Of a stretch of DNA of 64,000 bases, positions 33,481-41,112 are shown piece after piece. The notes below the pieces were generated by a model, which was given only the letters and a program-made list of their open reading frames with translations, was not told the origin of the DNA and searched no databases. The number at the start of each line of letters is the position of its first letter. The stretch's first letter is position 1. The stretch covers positions 62,001-126,000 of the forward strand of contig NZ_LGTB01000019.1 in NCBI RefSeq assembly GCF_001238275.1, in the 5' to 3' direction. The stretch comes from Bradyrhizobium viridifuturi (GTDB taxonomy: Bacteria; Pseudomonadota; Alphaproteobacteria; Rhizobiales; Xanthobacteraceae). Position numbers and translations under genes: made by a program.

Positions 33481-34650
33481 ATGCATGTCTTCGGGAACAC
33501 ATCGATGCCCAGCCTGGCCGATCAGCTGGCGCTTTCGCGCAATCGGCCCGCAGGTTTCGACTACATGCGGATCGCGCTGGCGACGACGATCATTTGCCTG
33601 CACGGTGCGAACGTGACGCTCGGGCTCGGCCGGGCGCTGGAGATCCAGAGCACGTTGCGCATCGGCATCGCGATGATCCTGGCGCTGTTCTTCTCCCTGA
33701 GCGGCTTCCTGGTGACGGCGAGCCTGCAGCGCTGCAAGAGCCTGATTTCCTTCCTCGGGCTGCGCGTGCTTCGGATCGGGCCCGCGCTCGCGGTCGAGAC
33801 CACGCTGTCAGCCATCATCATCGGTTCGGTCTTCACCGAACTGCCGTTGGCGCAGTATGTAGCCGACCCGAAATTCCATGCCTATTTCCTCAATATCGTC
33901 GGCGACATCCATTACGAGCTGCCGGGCGTCTTCCTGCACAATCCGCTGCCGGACGTGGTGAATGCCCAGCTTTGGACGGTGCCGTACGAATTGTGGTGCT
34001 ACGTCGTGCTGGCGCTGCTCGCGGTGACCACGATCTGCTTCAATCGGGTCGCTTACCTTGTGTTCCTGGTGATCGTTCAGGTCGCGCTGGTGAGCTACGA
34101 CGTCTATCGCTGGGAGGAAGTGCCGATCCAGCTTCGCCCGCATCTTCTGGTGTTCTGCTTCCTTGCCGGCGTCGGCTTCTACCTCTGGCGCGACAAGGTG
34201 CCGTTCAACCGCACCATCTGCCTGCTGGCGCTGGTGGCCTGCGCCGCCGGCATGGCGAACGGGCGCGGCGACGCGCTGGCACCGGTGCCGGCCGCCTATG
34301 TCGCGTGCTATCTCGGACTGATGAATCCACGGCGGAGTTGGATCGTGTCGTCAGGCGATTACTCCTACGGGCTCTATCTCTACGGCTTCGTCATCCAGCA
34401 ATGCGTTGCCTCGTTCGGGCCGCCCGTCCAGCACTGGTACCTGAACATCCTGATCAGCCTGCCGCTCGCCTTCGGTGTCGCCATCGCGTCCTGGCATCTC
34501 GTCGAGAAACATGCGCTTCGGCTCCGGGGCCATGTCGAGACGTTCGAGGCCGCGGTGCTGTCGCGGATCGCGATCGTCGGCTTCTGGCGCAGGCCGCCGG
34601 AACGGGTCGAGCTGCCCGCATCCCTCGGCAACAGCAGCGCATCGATCTGA
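33481..34650 (+). CDS. acyltransferase 3 family integral membrane protein
   Basis: 389 residues from ATG 33481; ATG 33505 (MPSLADQLALSRNRPAGFDY) with GGGA upstream is an alternative. Around ten transmembrane helices. The acyltransferase-3 (OafA/NodX-like) signature is visible: FDYMRIALATTIICLHGANV replaces the classical R-x3-H region with an early Arg and His, FFSLSGFLVT, and late SGDYSYGLYLYGFVIQQ, then VEKHALRLR. Members O-acetylate surface polysaccharides or lipids. It stands alone inside the split glc locus. The substrate is unknown. Confidence 0.9.
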   Translation: MHVFGNTSMPSLADQLALSRNRPAGFDYMRIALATTIICLHGANVTLGLGRALEIQSTLRIGIAMILALFFSLSGFLVTASLQRCKSLISFLGLRVLRIGPALAVETTLSAIIIGSVFTELPLAQYVADPKFHAYFLNIVGDIHYELPGVFLHNPLPDVVNAQLWTVPYELWCYVVLALLAVTTICFNRVAYLVFLVIVQVALVSYDVYRWEEVPIQLRPHLLVFCFLAGVGFYLWRDKVPFNRTICLLALVACAAGMANGRGDALAPVPAAYVACYLGLMNPRRSWIVSSGDYSYGLYLYGFVIQQCVASFGPPVQHWYLNILISLPLAFGVAIASWHLVEKHALRLRGHVETFEAAVLSRIAIVGFWRRPPERVELPASLGNSSASI

Positions 34651-34659
34651 CCCGTGCTC

Positions 34660-34685
34660 GCGGGAAGGATTTGCATCCTCCCCGC
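34660..34685. terminator. hairpin between convergent acyltransferase and monooxygenase genes
   Basis: CGGGAAGGAT, loop TTGC, ATCCTCCCCG: a 10-bp stem with one mismatch, 10 bases after the acyltransferase stop and 12 bases from the end of the opposite gene. It is likely a shared terminator. Confidence 0.6.
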
Positions 34686-34696
34686 GGCGCCACAGC

Positions 34697-35182
34697 TCAC
34701 AGCAGCGCGTATTGCATCCGCTCGCGCTTGGCCAGCAGCGGCAGCGCCTGCTCCGCGATATAGGTCTTGAAATAGGCGCTCTCCGCATGCGCCTTGAACG
34801 CCGCTTCGTCCTGGAACAGTTCGTAGAACAGGAACTGCGCCGGATTGTCCTTGCCGCGGCCGATCAGGAACAGCTTGGTGCCGGGGTCCTTCTGCGCCTC
34901 GGGCAGGAAGCTGTCGAGGATTGCCGCGACCTTGTCGGCCTGGCCCTCCTTGGCTTCCCACTGCGCCACGACCAGAAGGCCTGATGTGTTGATCGCATCG
35001 CTGATGGTTCTCGTGCTCATCGCATAGTGTTTCATTGGTAGTCCTCCGTTGCTTTGCTCCGATCGCGCTTGCGATCCGGCCCAGGGCGAGACACCGGCGA
35101 TCGTCATGATCGCGGCGAACGAACCGATGGCCGATCGTCGGGTGAGCATCATCGTCGTGGTGGGAAGTTCCGAACGTTGCAT
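34697..35182 (-). CDS. Tat-exported antibiotic-biosynthesis-monooxygenase-domain protein
   Basis: 161 residues from ATG 35182, with GGAGG five bases upstream. The N-terminus has a twin-arginine-like signal, MMLTRRSAIGSFAAIMTIAG (Arg-Arg followed by a hydrophobic stretch). The mature domain (about 70-155) is the ABM ferredoxin-like dimeric barrel: LLVVAQWEAKEGQADKVAAI, LFLIGRGKDNPAQFLFYELF and EAAFKAHAESAYFKTYIAEQ. It resembles quinol monooxygenase YgiN, which is cytosolic and cofactor-free; export is therefore unusual. It is divergent from an ArsR-like regulator, the probable controller. Confidence 0.85.
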   Translation of the reverse strand: MQRSELPTTTMMLTRRSAIGSFAAIMTIAGVSPWAGSQARSEQSNGGLPMKHYAMSTRTISDAINTSGLLVVAQWEAKEGQADKVAAILDSFLPEAQKDPGTKLFLIGRGKDNPAQFLFYELFQDEAAFKAHAESAYFKTYIAEQALPLLAKRERMQYALL

Positions 35183-35373
35183 GATCGCCTCCAGATGATT
35201 TGCGCCAACCGTCGTGCCGGCCAACCGCAAGGCGAGAGATAGTGGATCGCTCTGTGGGCTCGGTTAGGCGGCGATCGAAGTGTCGATGTCGTGAACATTT
35301 CGACCATGATCGAAGCGTTGCGGCGGCGCGGCGTGCGACAAATGGATGACTTCGACCGACGCCGGAGCCGGCC

Positions 35374-36063
35374 ATGCAGACCATCGCCCCCGAGCTTGCG
35401 GACCTCGCCGCCCTGATCGCCGATCCCGGCCGCGCCGGCATCCTGTCGCGCCTGATGGACGGACGCGCGCAGACTGCGAGCGAGCTGGCGCGGGTCGCGG
35501 GCGTGACGCCGCAGACCGCGAGCTGGCATCTGGCGCGGCTGGTCGAGCGTGCGCTGCTCAAGGTCGAGCGGCGCGGTCCGCGGCGCCTCTACCGGCTGGC
35601 CACCCCGCTGGTTGCGCAGATGCTCGAGGGGATGATGACGGTTGCGGCGATCGATCCGCATCCGTCACGGCCGCCGCCGTGGATCGATGCGGAAATGCGC
35701 CGCGCCCGGACCTGCTACGACCACCTTGCCGGCGAGCTCGGCGTTGCGGTCACCGACGCGATGCGGGAACACGGCCACCTCCGCCTCGACCAGGAAGCCG
35801 GCGAGCTGACCTCGTCGGGCCGCGCATTTCTCCGTGATCTCGGCATCGACCTGCGATCGCCGGCACGAAGCCGGCGGCTGCTGTGCCGGCCCTGTCTCGA
35901 CTGGAGCGAGCGGCGTCCGCATCTGGCCGGGCGGGCAGGGGCCGCGGTTGCCGACCTCGCGTTGCAGCGCGACTGGATCCGGCGCCGGCCGCAGGGCCGT
36001 TCGGTCGAGATCACCGAGGCCGGGCTCGTCGCATTCAGGGACCTGTTTGGCGCGCGCATTTGA
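35374..36063 (+). CDS. ArsR-type winged-helix regulator with C-terminal extension
   Basis: 229 residues. Residues 8-85 form the ArsR DNA-binding fold: DLAALIADPGRAGILSRLMD, ASELARVAGVTPQTASWHLA and LLKVERRGPRRLYRLATP. The family's metal-binding ELCVCDL motif is absent. The C-terminal half (about 100-229) includes a CRPC pair (RRLLCRPCLDWSERRPHLAG), which may bind metal or sense redox, and an extra winged-helix-like end (ADLALQRDWIRRRPQGRSVE). It is divergent from the Tat-exported ABM monooxygenase, the likely target. Confidence 0.88.
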   Translation: MQTIAPELADLAALIADPGRAGILSRLMDGRAQTASELARVAGVTPQTASWHLARLVERALLKVERRGPRRLYRLATPLVAQMLEGMMTVAAIDPHPSRPPPWIDAEMRRARTCYDHLAGELGVAVTDAMREHGHLRLDQEAGELTSSGRAFLRDLGIDLRSPARSRRLLCRPCLDWSERRPHLAGRAGAAVADLALQRDWIRRRPQGRSVEITEAGLVAFRDLFGARI

Positions 36064-36095
36064 TTTCGGGGCCAAATTTCGTTACCGCCTAGCGG

Positions 36096-37325
36096 GTGGA
36101 AACGCTCAAAGTCAGAGACAGCAAGGACGTCGAAGATGTGGTGCGCGCGGCTATCGCCAGCGAGCAGCCGCTCGAGGTCATCGGCCATGGATCGAAGCGC
36201 GCCATCGGCCATCCGATGGCGACCAATGCGGTTCTCGACGTCTCGGTCCTCAATGCGGTCACGTCCTACGAGCCGAACGAGCTGATCATCACCGTCGAGG
36301 CCGGCGCGCCGCTCGCCGACGTGCAATCCCTGATCGACGCCAAGAACCAGCAATTCGCCTTCGAGCCGATGGATACCTCCGTGCTGCTTGGCAGCGCGGG
36401 CGCCGGCACGATCGGCGGCATGATCGGCGCCGGCCTTGCCGGTCCGCGCCGCATCAAGGCCGGTGGCGTCAGGGATCATCTGCTCGGCGCCCACGCCGTG
36501 TCCGGGTTCGGCGACAGCTTCAAGACCGGCGGGCGGGTGGTGAAGAACGTCACCGGCTACGACCTCTGCAAGCTGCTGACCGGGTCCTGGGGCACGCTCG
36601 CGGTCATGACCGAGGTGACGCTCAAGGTCATGCCGAAGCCGGAAGCGGAACGCACGCTGGTGCTGCGCTCCCTCGACGACGTCACCGCCAACAAGGCGAT
36701 GACGGCGGCGCTGGGCTCGCCCTTCGACGTCTCGGGCGCGGCGCACCTGCCCGGCTCAGTGCTGCGGTCCGCCACCGGGGCGCTCGCCGGACTCGCGGCC
36801 TCCGGCCAGCCGGTCACCCTGGTCCGGCTCGAGGGGATATCGGCATCGGCGGCACACCGGGCCGCGTCGCTGAGCCGGACACTTTCGTCCTATGGAGCGG
36901 TCGACAGCCTTGCTGACGACGCCTCGGTTGCGATCTGGAGCGCGCTGCGCGACGTGGCGCCGTTCGCCGCGAACGGTGCGCTCGGGGCCTGGCCGGTGTG
37001 GCGCATCGTATGCCCGCCGGCTTCGGGCGGTGTGCTGGGGCAGGCGCTGGCGCGCTCAACCGGCGGCGACGTCATCTATGACTGGGGCGGCGGGCTGATC
37101 TGGGCCGCGGTGCCGCCGAGCGCAGACGCGCAGGCATCCCTGGTCCGCGGTCAGGTCGAGGCGATCGGCGGGCACGCCACCCTGATCCGGGCCACCGAGG
37201 ACGTGCGCCGTGCGGTCGACGTGTTCCAGCCGCAACCGGCCGGGCTTGCCGCGCTCGGCGAGCGGGTGCGGGCGAGCTTCGATCCGCGGTCGGTCCTCAA
37301 CCGCGGCCGGATGACCAAGACATGA
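36096..37325 (+). CDS. glcE: glycolate oxidase subunit GlcE
   Basis: 409 residues from a GTG at 36096. An FAD-binding (PCMH) domain: LEVIGHGSKRAIGHPM, SYEPNELIITVEAGAPLADV, FEPMDTSVLLGSAGAGTIGG, and GGRVVKNVTGYDLCKLLTGS. The C-terminus with FDPRSVLNRGRM is typical of GlcE. It forms glycolate dehydrogenase with GlcD (FAD) and GlcF (iron-sulfur). It starts 32 bases after the ArsR-like gene and is followed by a palindromic repeat and glcF. In other bacteria glcDEF are normally contiguous. Confidence 0.95.
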   Translation: METLKVRDSKDVEDVVRAAIASEQPLEVIGHGSKRAIGHPMATNAVLDVSVLNAVTSYEPNELIITVEAGAPLADVQSLIDAKNQQFAFEPMDTSVLLGSAGAGTIGGMIGAGLAGPRRIKAGGVRDHLLGAHAVSGFGDSFKTGGRVVKNVTGYDLCKLLTGSWGTLAVMTEVTLKVMPKPEAERTLVLRSLDDVTANKAMTAALGSPFDVSGAAHLPGSVLRSATGALAGLAASGQPVTLVRLEGISASAAHRAASLSRTLSSYGAVDSLADDASVAIWSALRDVAPFAANGALGAWPVWRIVCPPASGGVLGQALARSTGGDVIYDWGGGLIWAAVPPSADAQASLVRGQVEAIGGHATLIRATEDVRRAVDVFQPQPAGLAALGERVRASFDPRSVLNRGRMTKT

Positions 37326-37443
37326 TCCGGAAAAGTGCGAAGCGGTTTTCCGGAAAGATCATGTGGAAACAAGACATGATCCGGAAAAGTGCGAAGCGGT
37401 TTTCCCTCGCGACAAACGCGGAACGCGTTTGCGCGGAGATCAT
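37321..37443. repeat. tandem palindromic repeat between glcE and glcF
   Basis: CATGATCCGGAAAAGTGCGA followed by AGCGGTTTTCC is present at 37321-37351 and repeated at 37375-37405. The first copy is completed by a reverse complement ending GATCATG at 37363, so each copy is a palindrome. The second is interrupted by an insert (CTCGCGACAAACGCGG and so on) and ends GATCATG at 37443. This is a dispersed REP-like element lodged in the glcE-glcF gap. Confidence 0.85.
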
Positions 37444-37512
37444 GCCCAAACAAGGAGCTGAAGCGCGATGACGATTCTACCTCATCTCATCGCGCTTTAG
37501 AGGCGGGGCTGC

Positions 37513-38829
37513 ATGAAGACCGAGTTTACCCTGGCGCAGCTTGCCGATCCCGACATCCAGGAAGCCGACAAGATCCTGCGCGCCTGCGTGCATTGCGGCT
37601 TCTGCACCGCGACCTGCCCGACCTATGTGCTGCTCGGCGACGAGCTCGATAGCCCGCGCGGCCGCATCTACCTGATCAAGGAGATGCTGGAGAAAGACAA
37701 GCCGCCGACGGCTGAGGTGGTCAAGCATATCGACCGCTGCCTGTCGTGCCTCGCCTGCATGACCACCTGTCCGTCGGGCGTGAACTACATGCACCTCGTC
37801 GACCAGGCCCGGGTCAGGATCGAGCGCGACTATCAGCGGCCGCTGACCGAGCGGCTGTTGCGGTCGGTGCTCGCTTTCGTGCTGCCGCGTCCCGGCCTGT
37901 TCCGGACCAGCATGATCCTGGCCGGGCTCGCCCGGCCGTTCGCAGCTCTGCTTCCGACGCCGTCGGTCGGCGCGGCGAGCCCCGGCCTGCTGCGGCGGAT
38001 CAAGGCGATGCTGGCGCTCGCGCCGCGCGGCCTGCCGCAGCCGGGACCGGCAGCGGGAACCGTGTTTGCACCGATCGGCCGGCGGCGCGGCAGGGTCGCG
38101 CTGCTGCAGGGCTGCGCCCAGCAGGTGCTGGCGCCGCGGATCAATCAGGCCGCCATCAACGTGCTGACCCGGCACGGCGTCGAGGTGGTGCTGGTCAGGG
38201 ACGAGCAATGCTGCGGCGCGTTGACCCATCACATGGGACAGGACGCCGACGCGCTGGCGCGCGCGCGGGCCAACATCACGGTGTGGCAAAGGGAAGCGAA
38301 CCAGAACGGGCTGGACGCCATTCTGGTGACGACCTCGGGCTGTGGGACAGTTGTCAAAGACTACGGTTACCTGCTGCGCGAGGACAAAACATTCGCGGAG
38401 CCGGCGCAGCGAATCTCGGCGCTGGCGAAGGATATCACCGAGTATCTCGCTGGCCTCGAGCTCGCGCCTTCAACGCAGAAAGGCGACGTCACCGTCGCCT
38501 ATCACTCGGCGTGTTCGTTGCAGCATGGACAGAAAATCACTCAACTTCCGAAAGAATTGCTTTCCAAGAATGGATTCGTGGTGAAAGATGTGCCTGAGAG
38601 CCATTTGTGTTGCGGTTCGGCGGGGACCTACAACATTCTCCAGCCCGACATTGCGAGCAGATTGCGCGATCGCAAGGTCGCCAATATTGCGCTTGTCAAA
38701 CCGGACATGATTGCCGCGGGCAATATTGGGTGCATGGTTCAGATTGCCGGCGGTACGTCAGTTCCTGTGGTGCACACGATTGAGCTTCTCGATTGGGCGA
38801 CAGGAGGTCCCCGGCCAGGATTGAATTGA
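37513..38829 (+). CDS. glcF: glycolate oxidase iron-sulfur subunit GlcF
   Basis: 438 residues. Two 4Fe-4S binding motifs are near the N-terminus: CVHCGFCTATCPTY and CLSCLACMTTCPSG. Two CCG-domain clusters follow: EQCCGALTHHMGQD with SGCGTVVKDYG, and HSACSLQHGQKI with ESHLCCGSAGTYNI. These are the marks of the electron-transferring subunit of glycolate dehydrogenase, which passes electrons to the quinone pool. It is separated from glcE by 187 bases of palindromic repeat; the start has weak SD sequence. The last 30 codons show somewhat lower GC than the rest. Confidence 0.96.
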   Translation: MKTEFTLAQLADPDIQEADKILRACVHCGFCTATCPTYVLLGDELDSPRGRIYLIKEMLEKDKPPTAEVVKHIDRCLSCLACMTTCPSGVNYMHLVDQARVRIERDYQRPLTERLLRSVLAFVLPRPGLFRTSMILAGLARPFAALLPTPSVGAASPGLLRRIKAMLALAPRGLPQPGPAAGTVFAPIGRRRGRVALLQGCAQQVLAPRINQAAINVLTRHGVEVVLVRDEQCCGALTHHMGQDADALARARANITVWQREANQNGLDAILVTTSGCGTVVKDYGYLLREDKTFAEPAQRISALAKDITEYLAGLELAPSTQKGDVTVAYHSACSLQHGQKITQLPKELLSKNGFVVKDVPESHLCCGSAGTYNILQPDIASRLRDRKVANIALVKPDMIAAGNIGCMVQIAGGTSVPVVHTIELLDWATGGPRPGLN

Positions 38830-39067
38830 TCGACTGCCACTCGAGCATGATCCGGACCTCAGCCTTGCCCTGACGCAACGTCTCTGACGCGCTGTGTCTG
38901 AAGCAATGTGAAGGACCGGCGCTTCCCTGCCACAGACGCGAAGCATCGCGCGGCCATCATGCCCGACAAGCGAGGTGGAGGATGCCTCTCCCGAGGCAGC
39001 TGCTGTCCGGCAAGCGATCACTTCAATACGCCCGGTGGACTCACATAGCGGCAACAGGAGGACCACG

Positions 39068-39454
39068 ATGGCGAAGTCGAAGAAGGCGAAGAAAAGCAAG
39101 AAGGCCAAAAAGGCCAAGAAGGCGGTAGCGGCCAAGAAGTCGGCAAAGAAGTCGGCCAAGAAGGCCGCGAAGAAATCTGCAAAGAAGTCAGCCAAGAAGT
39201 CAGCCAAGAAGGCTGCAAAGAAGACTGCCAAGAAAGCCGCAAAGAAGGCTGCTCCCAAGAAGGCCGCGCCCAAGAAGGCTGCGAAGAAAGCTGCCAAGAA
39301 GAGCGCTCCGAAGAAGGCCGCCGCGCCGAAGCCGGCTGCCCCGGTCGCAGCTCCCCCGGCGCCCGAGCCTGCGCCGCAGCCGGCCCCGAGCTGGGCCACG
39401 CCGAGCCACGAGTCGGCGCCGAGCTGGGGCACCTCCGACGGCGAGCACCACTGA
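39068..39454 (+). CDS. histone-H1-like lysine/alanine-rich protein
   Basis: 128 residues from ATG 39068, with AGGAGG six bases upstream. Residues 2-90 are repeats of AKK, SAKK and AAPKK units (for example KKSAKKSAKKAAKKSAKKSA), strongly basic. Residues 91-128 are Pro/Ala-rich (PKPAAPVAAPPAPEPAPQPA) and then carry two SWxTxS-type units (APSWATPSHESAPSWGTSDG). It resembles the KA-rich H1-like proteins of Bradyrhizobium and other proteobacteria that bind and compact DNA. Nucleotide repeats of AAG/GCC codons make this region prone to length variation. Confidence 0.9.
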   Translation: MAKSKKAKKSKKAKKAKKAVAAKKSAKKSAKKAAKKSAKKSAKKSAKKAAKKTAKKAAKKAAPKKAAPKKAAKKAAKKSAPKKAAAPKPAAPVAAPPAPEPAPQPAPSWATPSHESAPSWGTSDGEHH

Positions 39455-39482
39455 CCGAACCTGTACCGGTTCACCTGATCGA

Positions 39483-39512
39483 AGCCGCAGCGGACGCCGC
39501 TGCGGCTTTTTC
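39483..39512 (+). terminator. Rho-independent terminator
   Basis: AGCCGCAGCGG, loop ACG, CCGCTGCGGCT and a TTTTT run: a textbook terminator 28 bases after the H1-like gene's stop. Confidence 0.93.
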
Positions 39513-39841
39513 CGTCTCAGCACACAGCCCGTGGTTTTACGGGCACGGCGATTCGCCTCGGCACTTTCGCACAAGGCCAGTTGTTGCTCGCCGCCCACGT
39601 CGGGTGCCCGGCTCCACCGCTACGGGAGCGTCAATCTTGTGGTGCAAATGCAACACCCGTCGACCAACATGCGGCGTAATGGCTAGAACGCCTAAAAAGG
39701 CGGCAGCTGCATGTCTTTTTGGCTTCACGGTACCGTGCACGCAATTCAAATTGATCCCACTCGATTTAGTTGCAGTCCGTTATCGCGCGCCCTGGGGGGC
39801 CACCGGAGCTGGGCTGTTTGGAAAAGTAGATGGGGATCGTC
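39513..39841. other. upstream region of porin-like gene
   Basis: About 330 bases, with no supported gene. It is AT-richer towards the porin-like start. CAATT-CA-AATTG (39742-39753) is a small palindrome and CGCCTAAAAAGGCG (39689-39702) a small hairpin; either may be regulatory, neither is a known site. Confidence 0.4.
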
Positions 39842-40829
39842 ATGAAGAAACTGGCCTTGTTAGCAACGGCGCTAGCAATGATTTCGAGCTCGGCGATGGC
39901 AGCTGACATGGCGGTGAAGGCCGTCAAGGCGCCGCCGCCGGCTCCGTTCGATCCCTGGGACATCGCCTTCGGCGCAGGCATCATGAACGACTACATCTTC
40001 CGTGGTGTCACCCAGTCCAACCACAATCCGTCGGTCACCGCCTATTTTGAGCCGCGCTACAACGTCAACAAGGACCTGCAGCTCTACATCGGCACCTCGA
40101 CCGAAAGCATCTCCTTCGCCAACCGCGCTGCAGCGGAAGTCGACGTCTACGGCGGTATCCGCCCGACCTTCGGCGCCTTCGCCTTCGACATCGGTGTCTG
40201 GGGCTACCTGTATCCGGGTGGAACCTGCTACTTCGGCGCCGCCGCCGACACCGCCGGCAACCCGCTCAGCCCGCAGTGCGCCGCCAACTTCCTGCCGAAC
40301 GAACGTGATGAAGAAGGACGTCTCGTTCTTCGAAGTCTACGGCAAGGTGACCTACACCATCAACGACAACTGGGCGTTCACCCTGAACGAGTACTACTCG
40401 CCGAACTTCCTCAACACCGGCGCCTGGGGCAACTACTCCTCGATCATCGGCAAGTACACCGCCCCGAGCACTGTGTTCGGCACCAGCGGCGTCGGCATGT
40501 ATGTGTCGGGTGAGTTCGGCCGGCAGTGGCTCGGCACCTCGGACAGCTTCTACGGCGTTCCGGCGTTCCCGAACGGCATCAAGTACGCCGATTACAACAC
40601 CTGGAACATCGGCATCGGCTTCACTTACAAGGTGTTCACGCTCGATCTGCGCTACTCCGACACGGATCTGTCGAAGGGCAATTGCAGCGCCTTCACCAGC
40701 GACTTCACCGCAGGCGGAACCACCAACGTCACCCCGATCAACCCGCTCGGCACCGGCTCCAACTGGTGCGGCGCGGCCGGCATCGCCAAGCTTTCGGTCG
40801 ACCTGACGGCGGCATCCAGCCTGAAGTAA
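39842..40829 (+). pseudogene. TorF-like outer-membrane porin protein, frameshifted
   Basis: Starts at ATG 39842 with GGGGA upstream. Signal peptide 1-22 (MKKLALLATALAMISSSAMA, AD). A conserved DPWDIAFGAGIMNDYIFRGV segment (the 'F-R-G-x-T-Q' barrel start) and a following EPRYNVNKDLQLYIGTST are typical of the rhizobial TorF / 8-stranded outer-membrane barrel family. At about 40303 the frame changes by two bases: restoring GC gives LPNGNVMKKDVSFFEVYGKV and a barrel continuing to 40829. Restored length is about 329 residues. It is probably functional, with a sequencing deletion. It is highly expressed in style: strong leader and terminator. Confidence 0.88.
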
Positions 40830-40847
40830 TTTCCTCTTCCGAGGATC

Positions 40848-40879
40848 AAAGGGGCGGCAGAGCAATCTGCCGCCCCTTT
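40848..40879 (+). terminator. 14-bp perfect terminator hairpin
   Basis: AAAGGGGCGGCAGA, loop GCAA, exact complement TCTGCCGCCCCTTT and then T. It lies 19 bases after the porin-like stop codon. Confidence 0.93.
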
Positions 40880-40935
40880 TGCTTGGACAATTGTGCTGAC
40901 GACGATTGGCTTGGGGCGGCACTCTGGCTGCACCA

Positions 40936-41057
40936 CTCCCGCTTGCGGGGGGAGGTCGGATCGCATCGAACATGCGATCCGGGTGGGAGCTCTCTCCACA
41001 ATGCGACTGGCGGAGAGAGCCCCCACCCAAATCCTCCCCCGCAAGCGGGAGAGGGGG
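40936..41057. repeat. complex nested palindromic intergenic element
   Basis: Outer arms CTCCCGCTTGCGGGGGGAGG and TCCTCCCCCGCAAGCGGGAG, with inner arms GATCCGGGTGGGAGCTCTCT and its approximate complement ending CACCCAAATC. It fills the gap between the porin terminator and the ABC transporter end. Related copies lie at about 54525 and 63657, so it is a dispersed family. Confidence 0.75.
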
Positions 41058-41112
41058 CTGGGGACAGTCCGAATTGATGGCGCGTAACGGATTCGCAGCC
41101 AGATCCGCTCGC

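Noticed and set aside
32866..36063. A genomic island inserted in the glc locus with mobile ends
   Set aside because: No integrase, transposase, direct repeats or composition shift seen at either edge; simple gene rearrangement is enough.
37321..37443. Repeat pair suggestive of a CRISPR or phage attachment site
   Set aside because: Only two palindromic copies, matching dispersed intergenic repeats; no integrase or cas gene nearby.
39068..39340. Short tandem repeats possibly forming a CRISPR array
   Set aside because: They are AAG/GCC codon repeats inside the KA-rich coding sequence; no spacers of uniform size.
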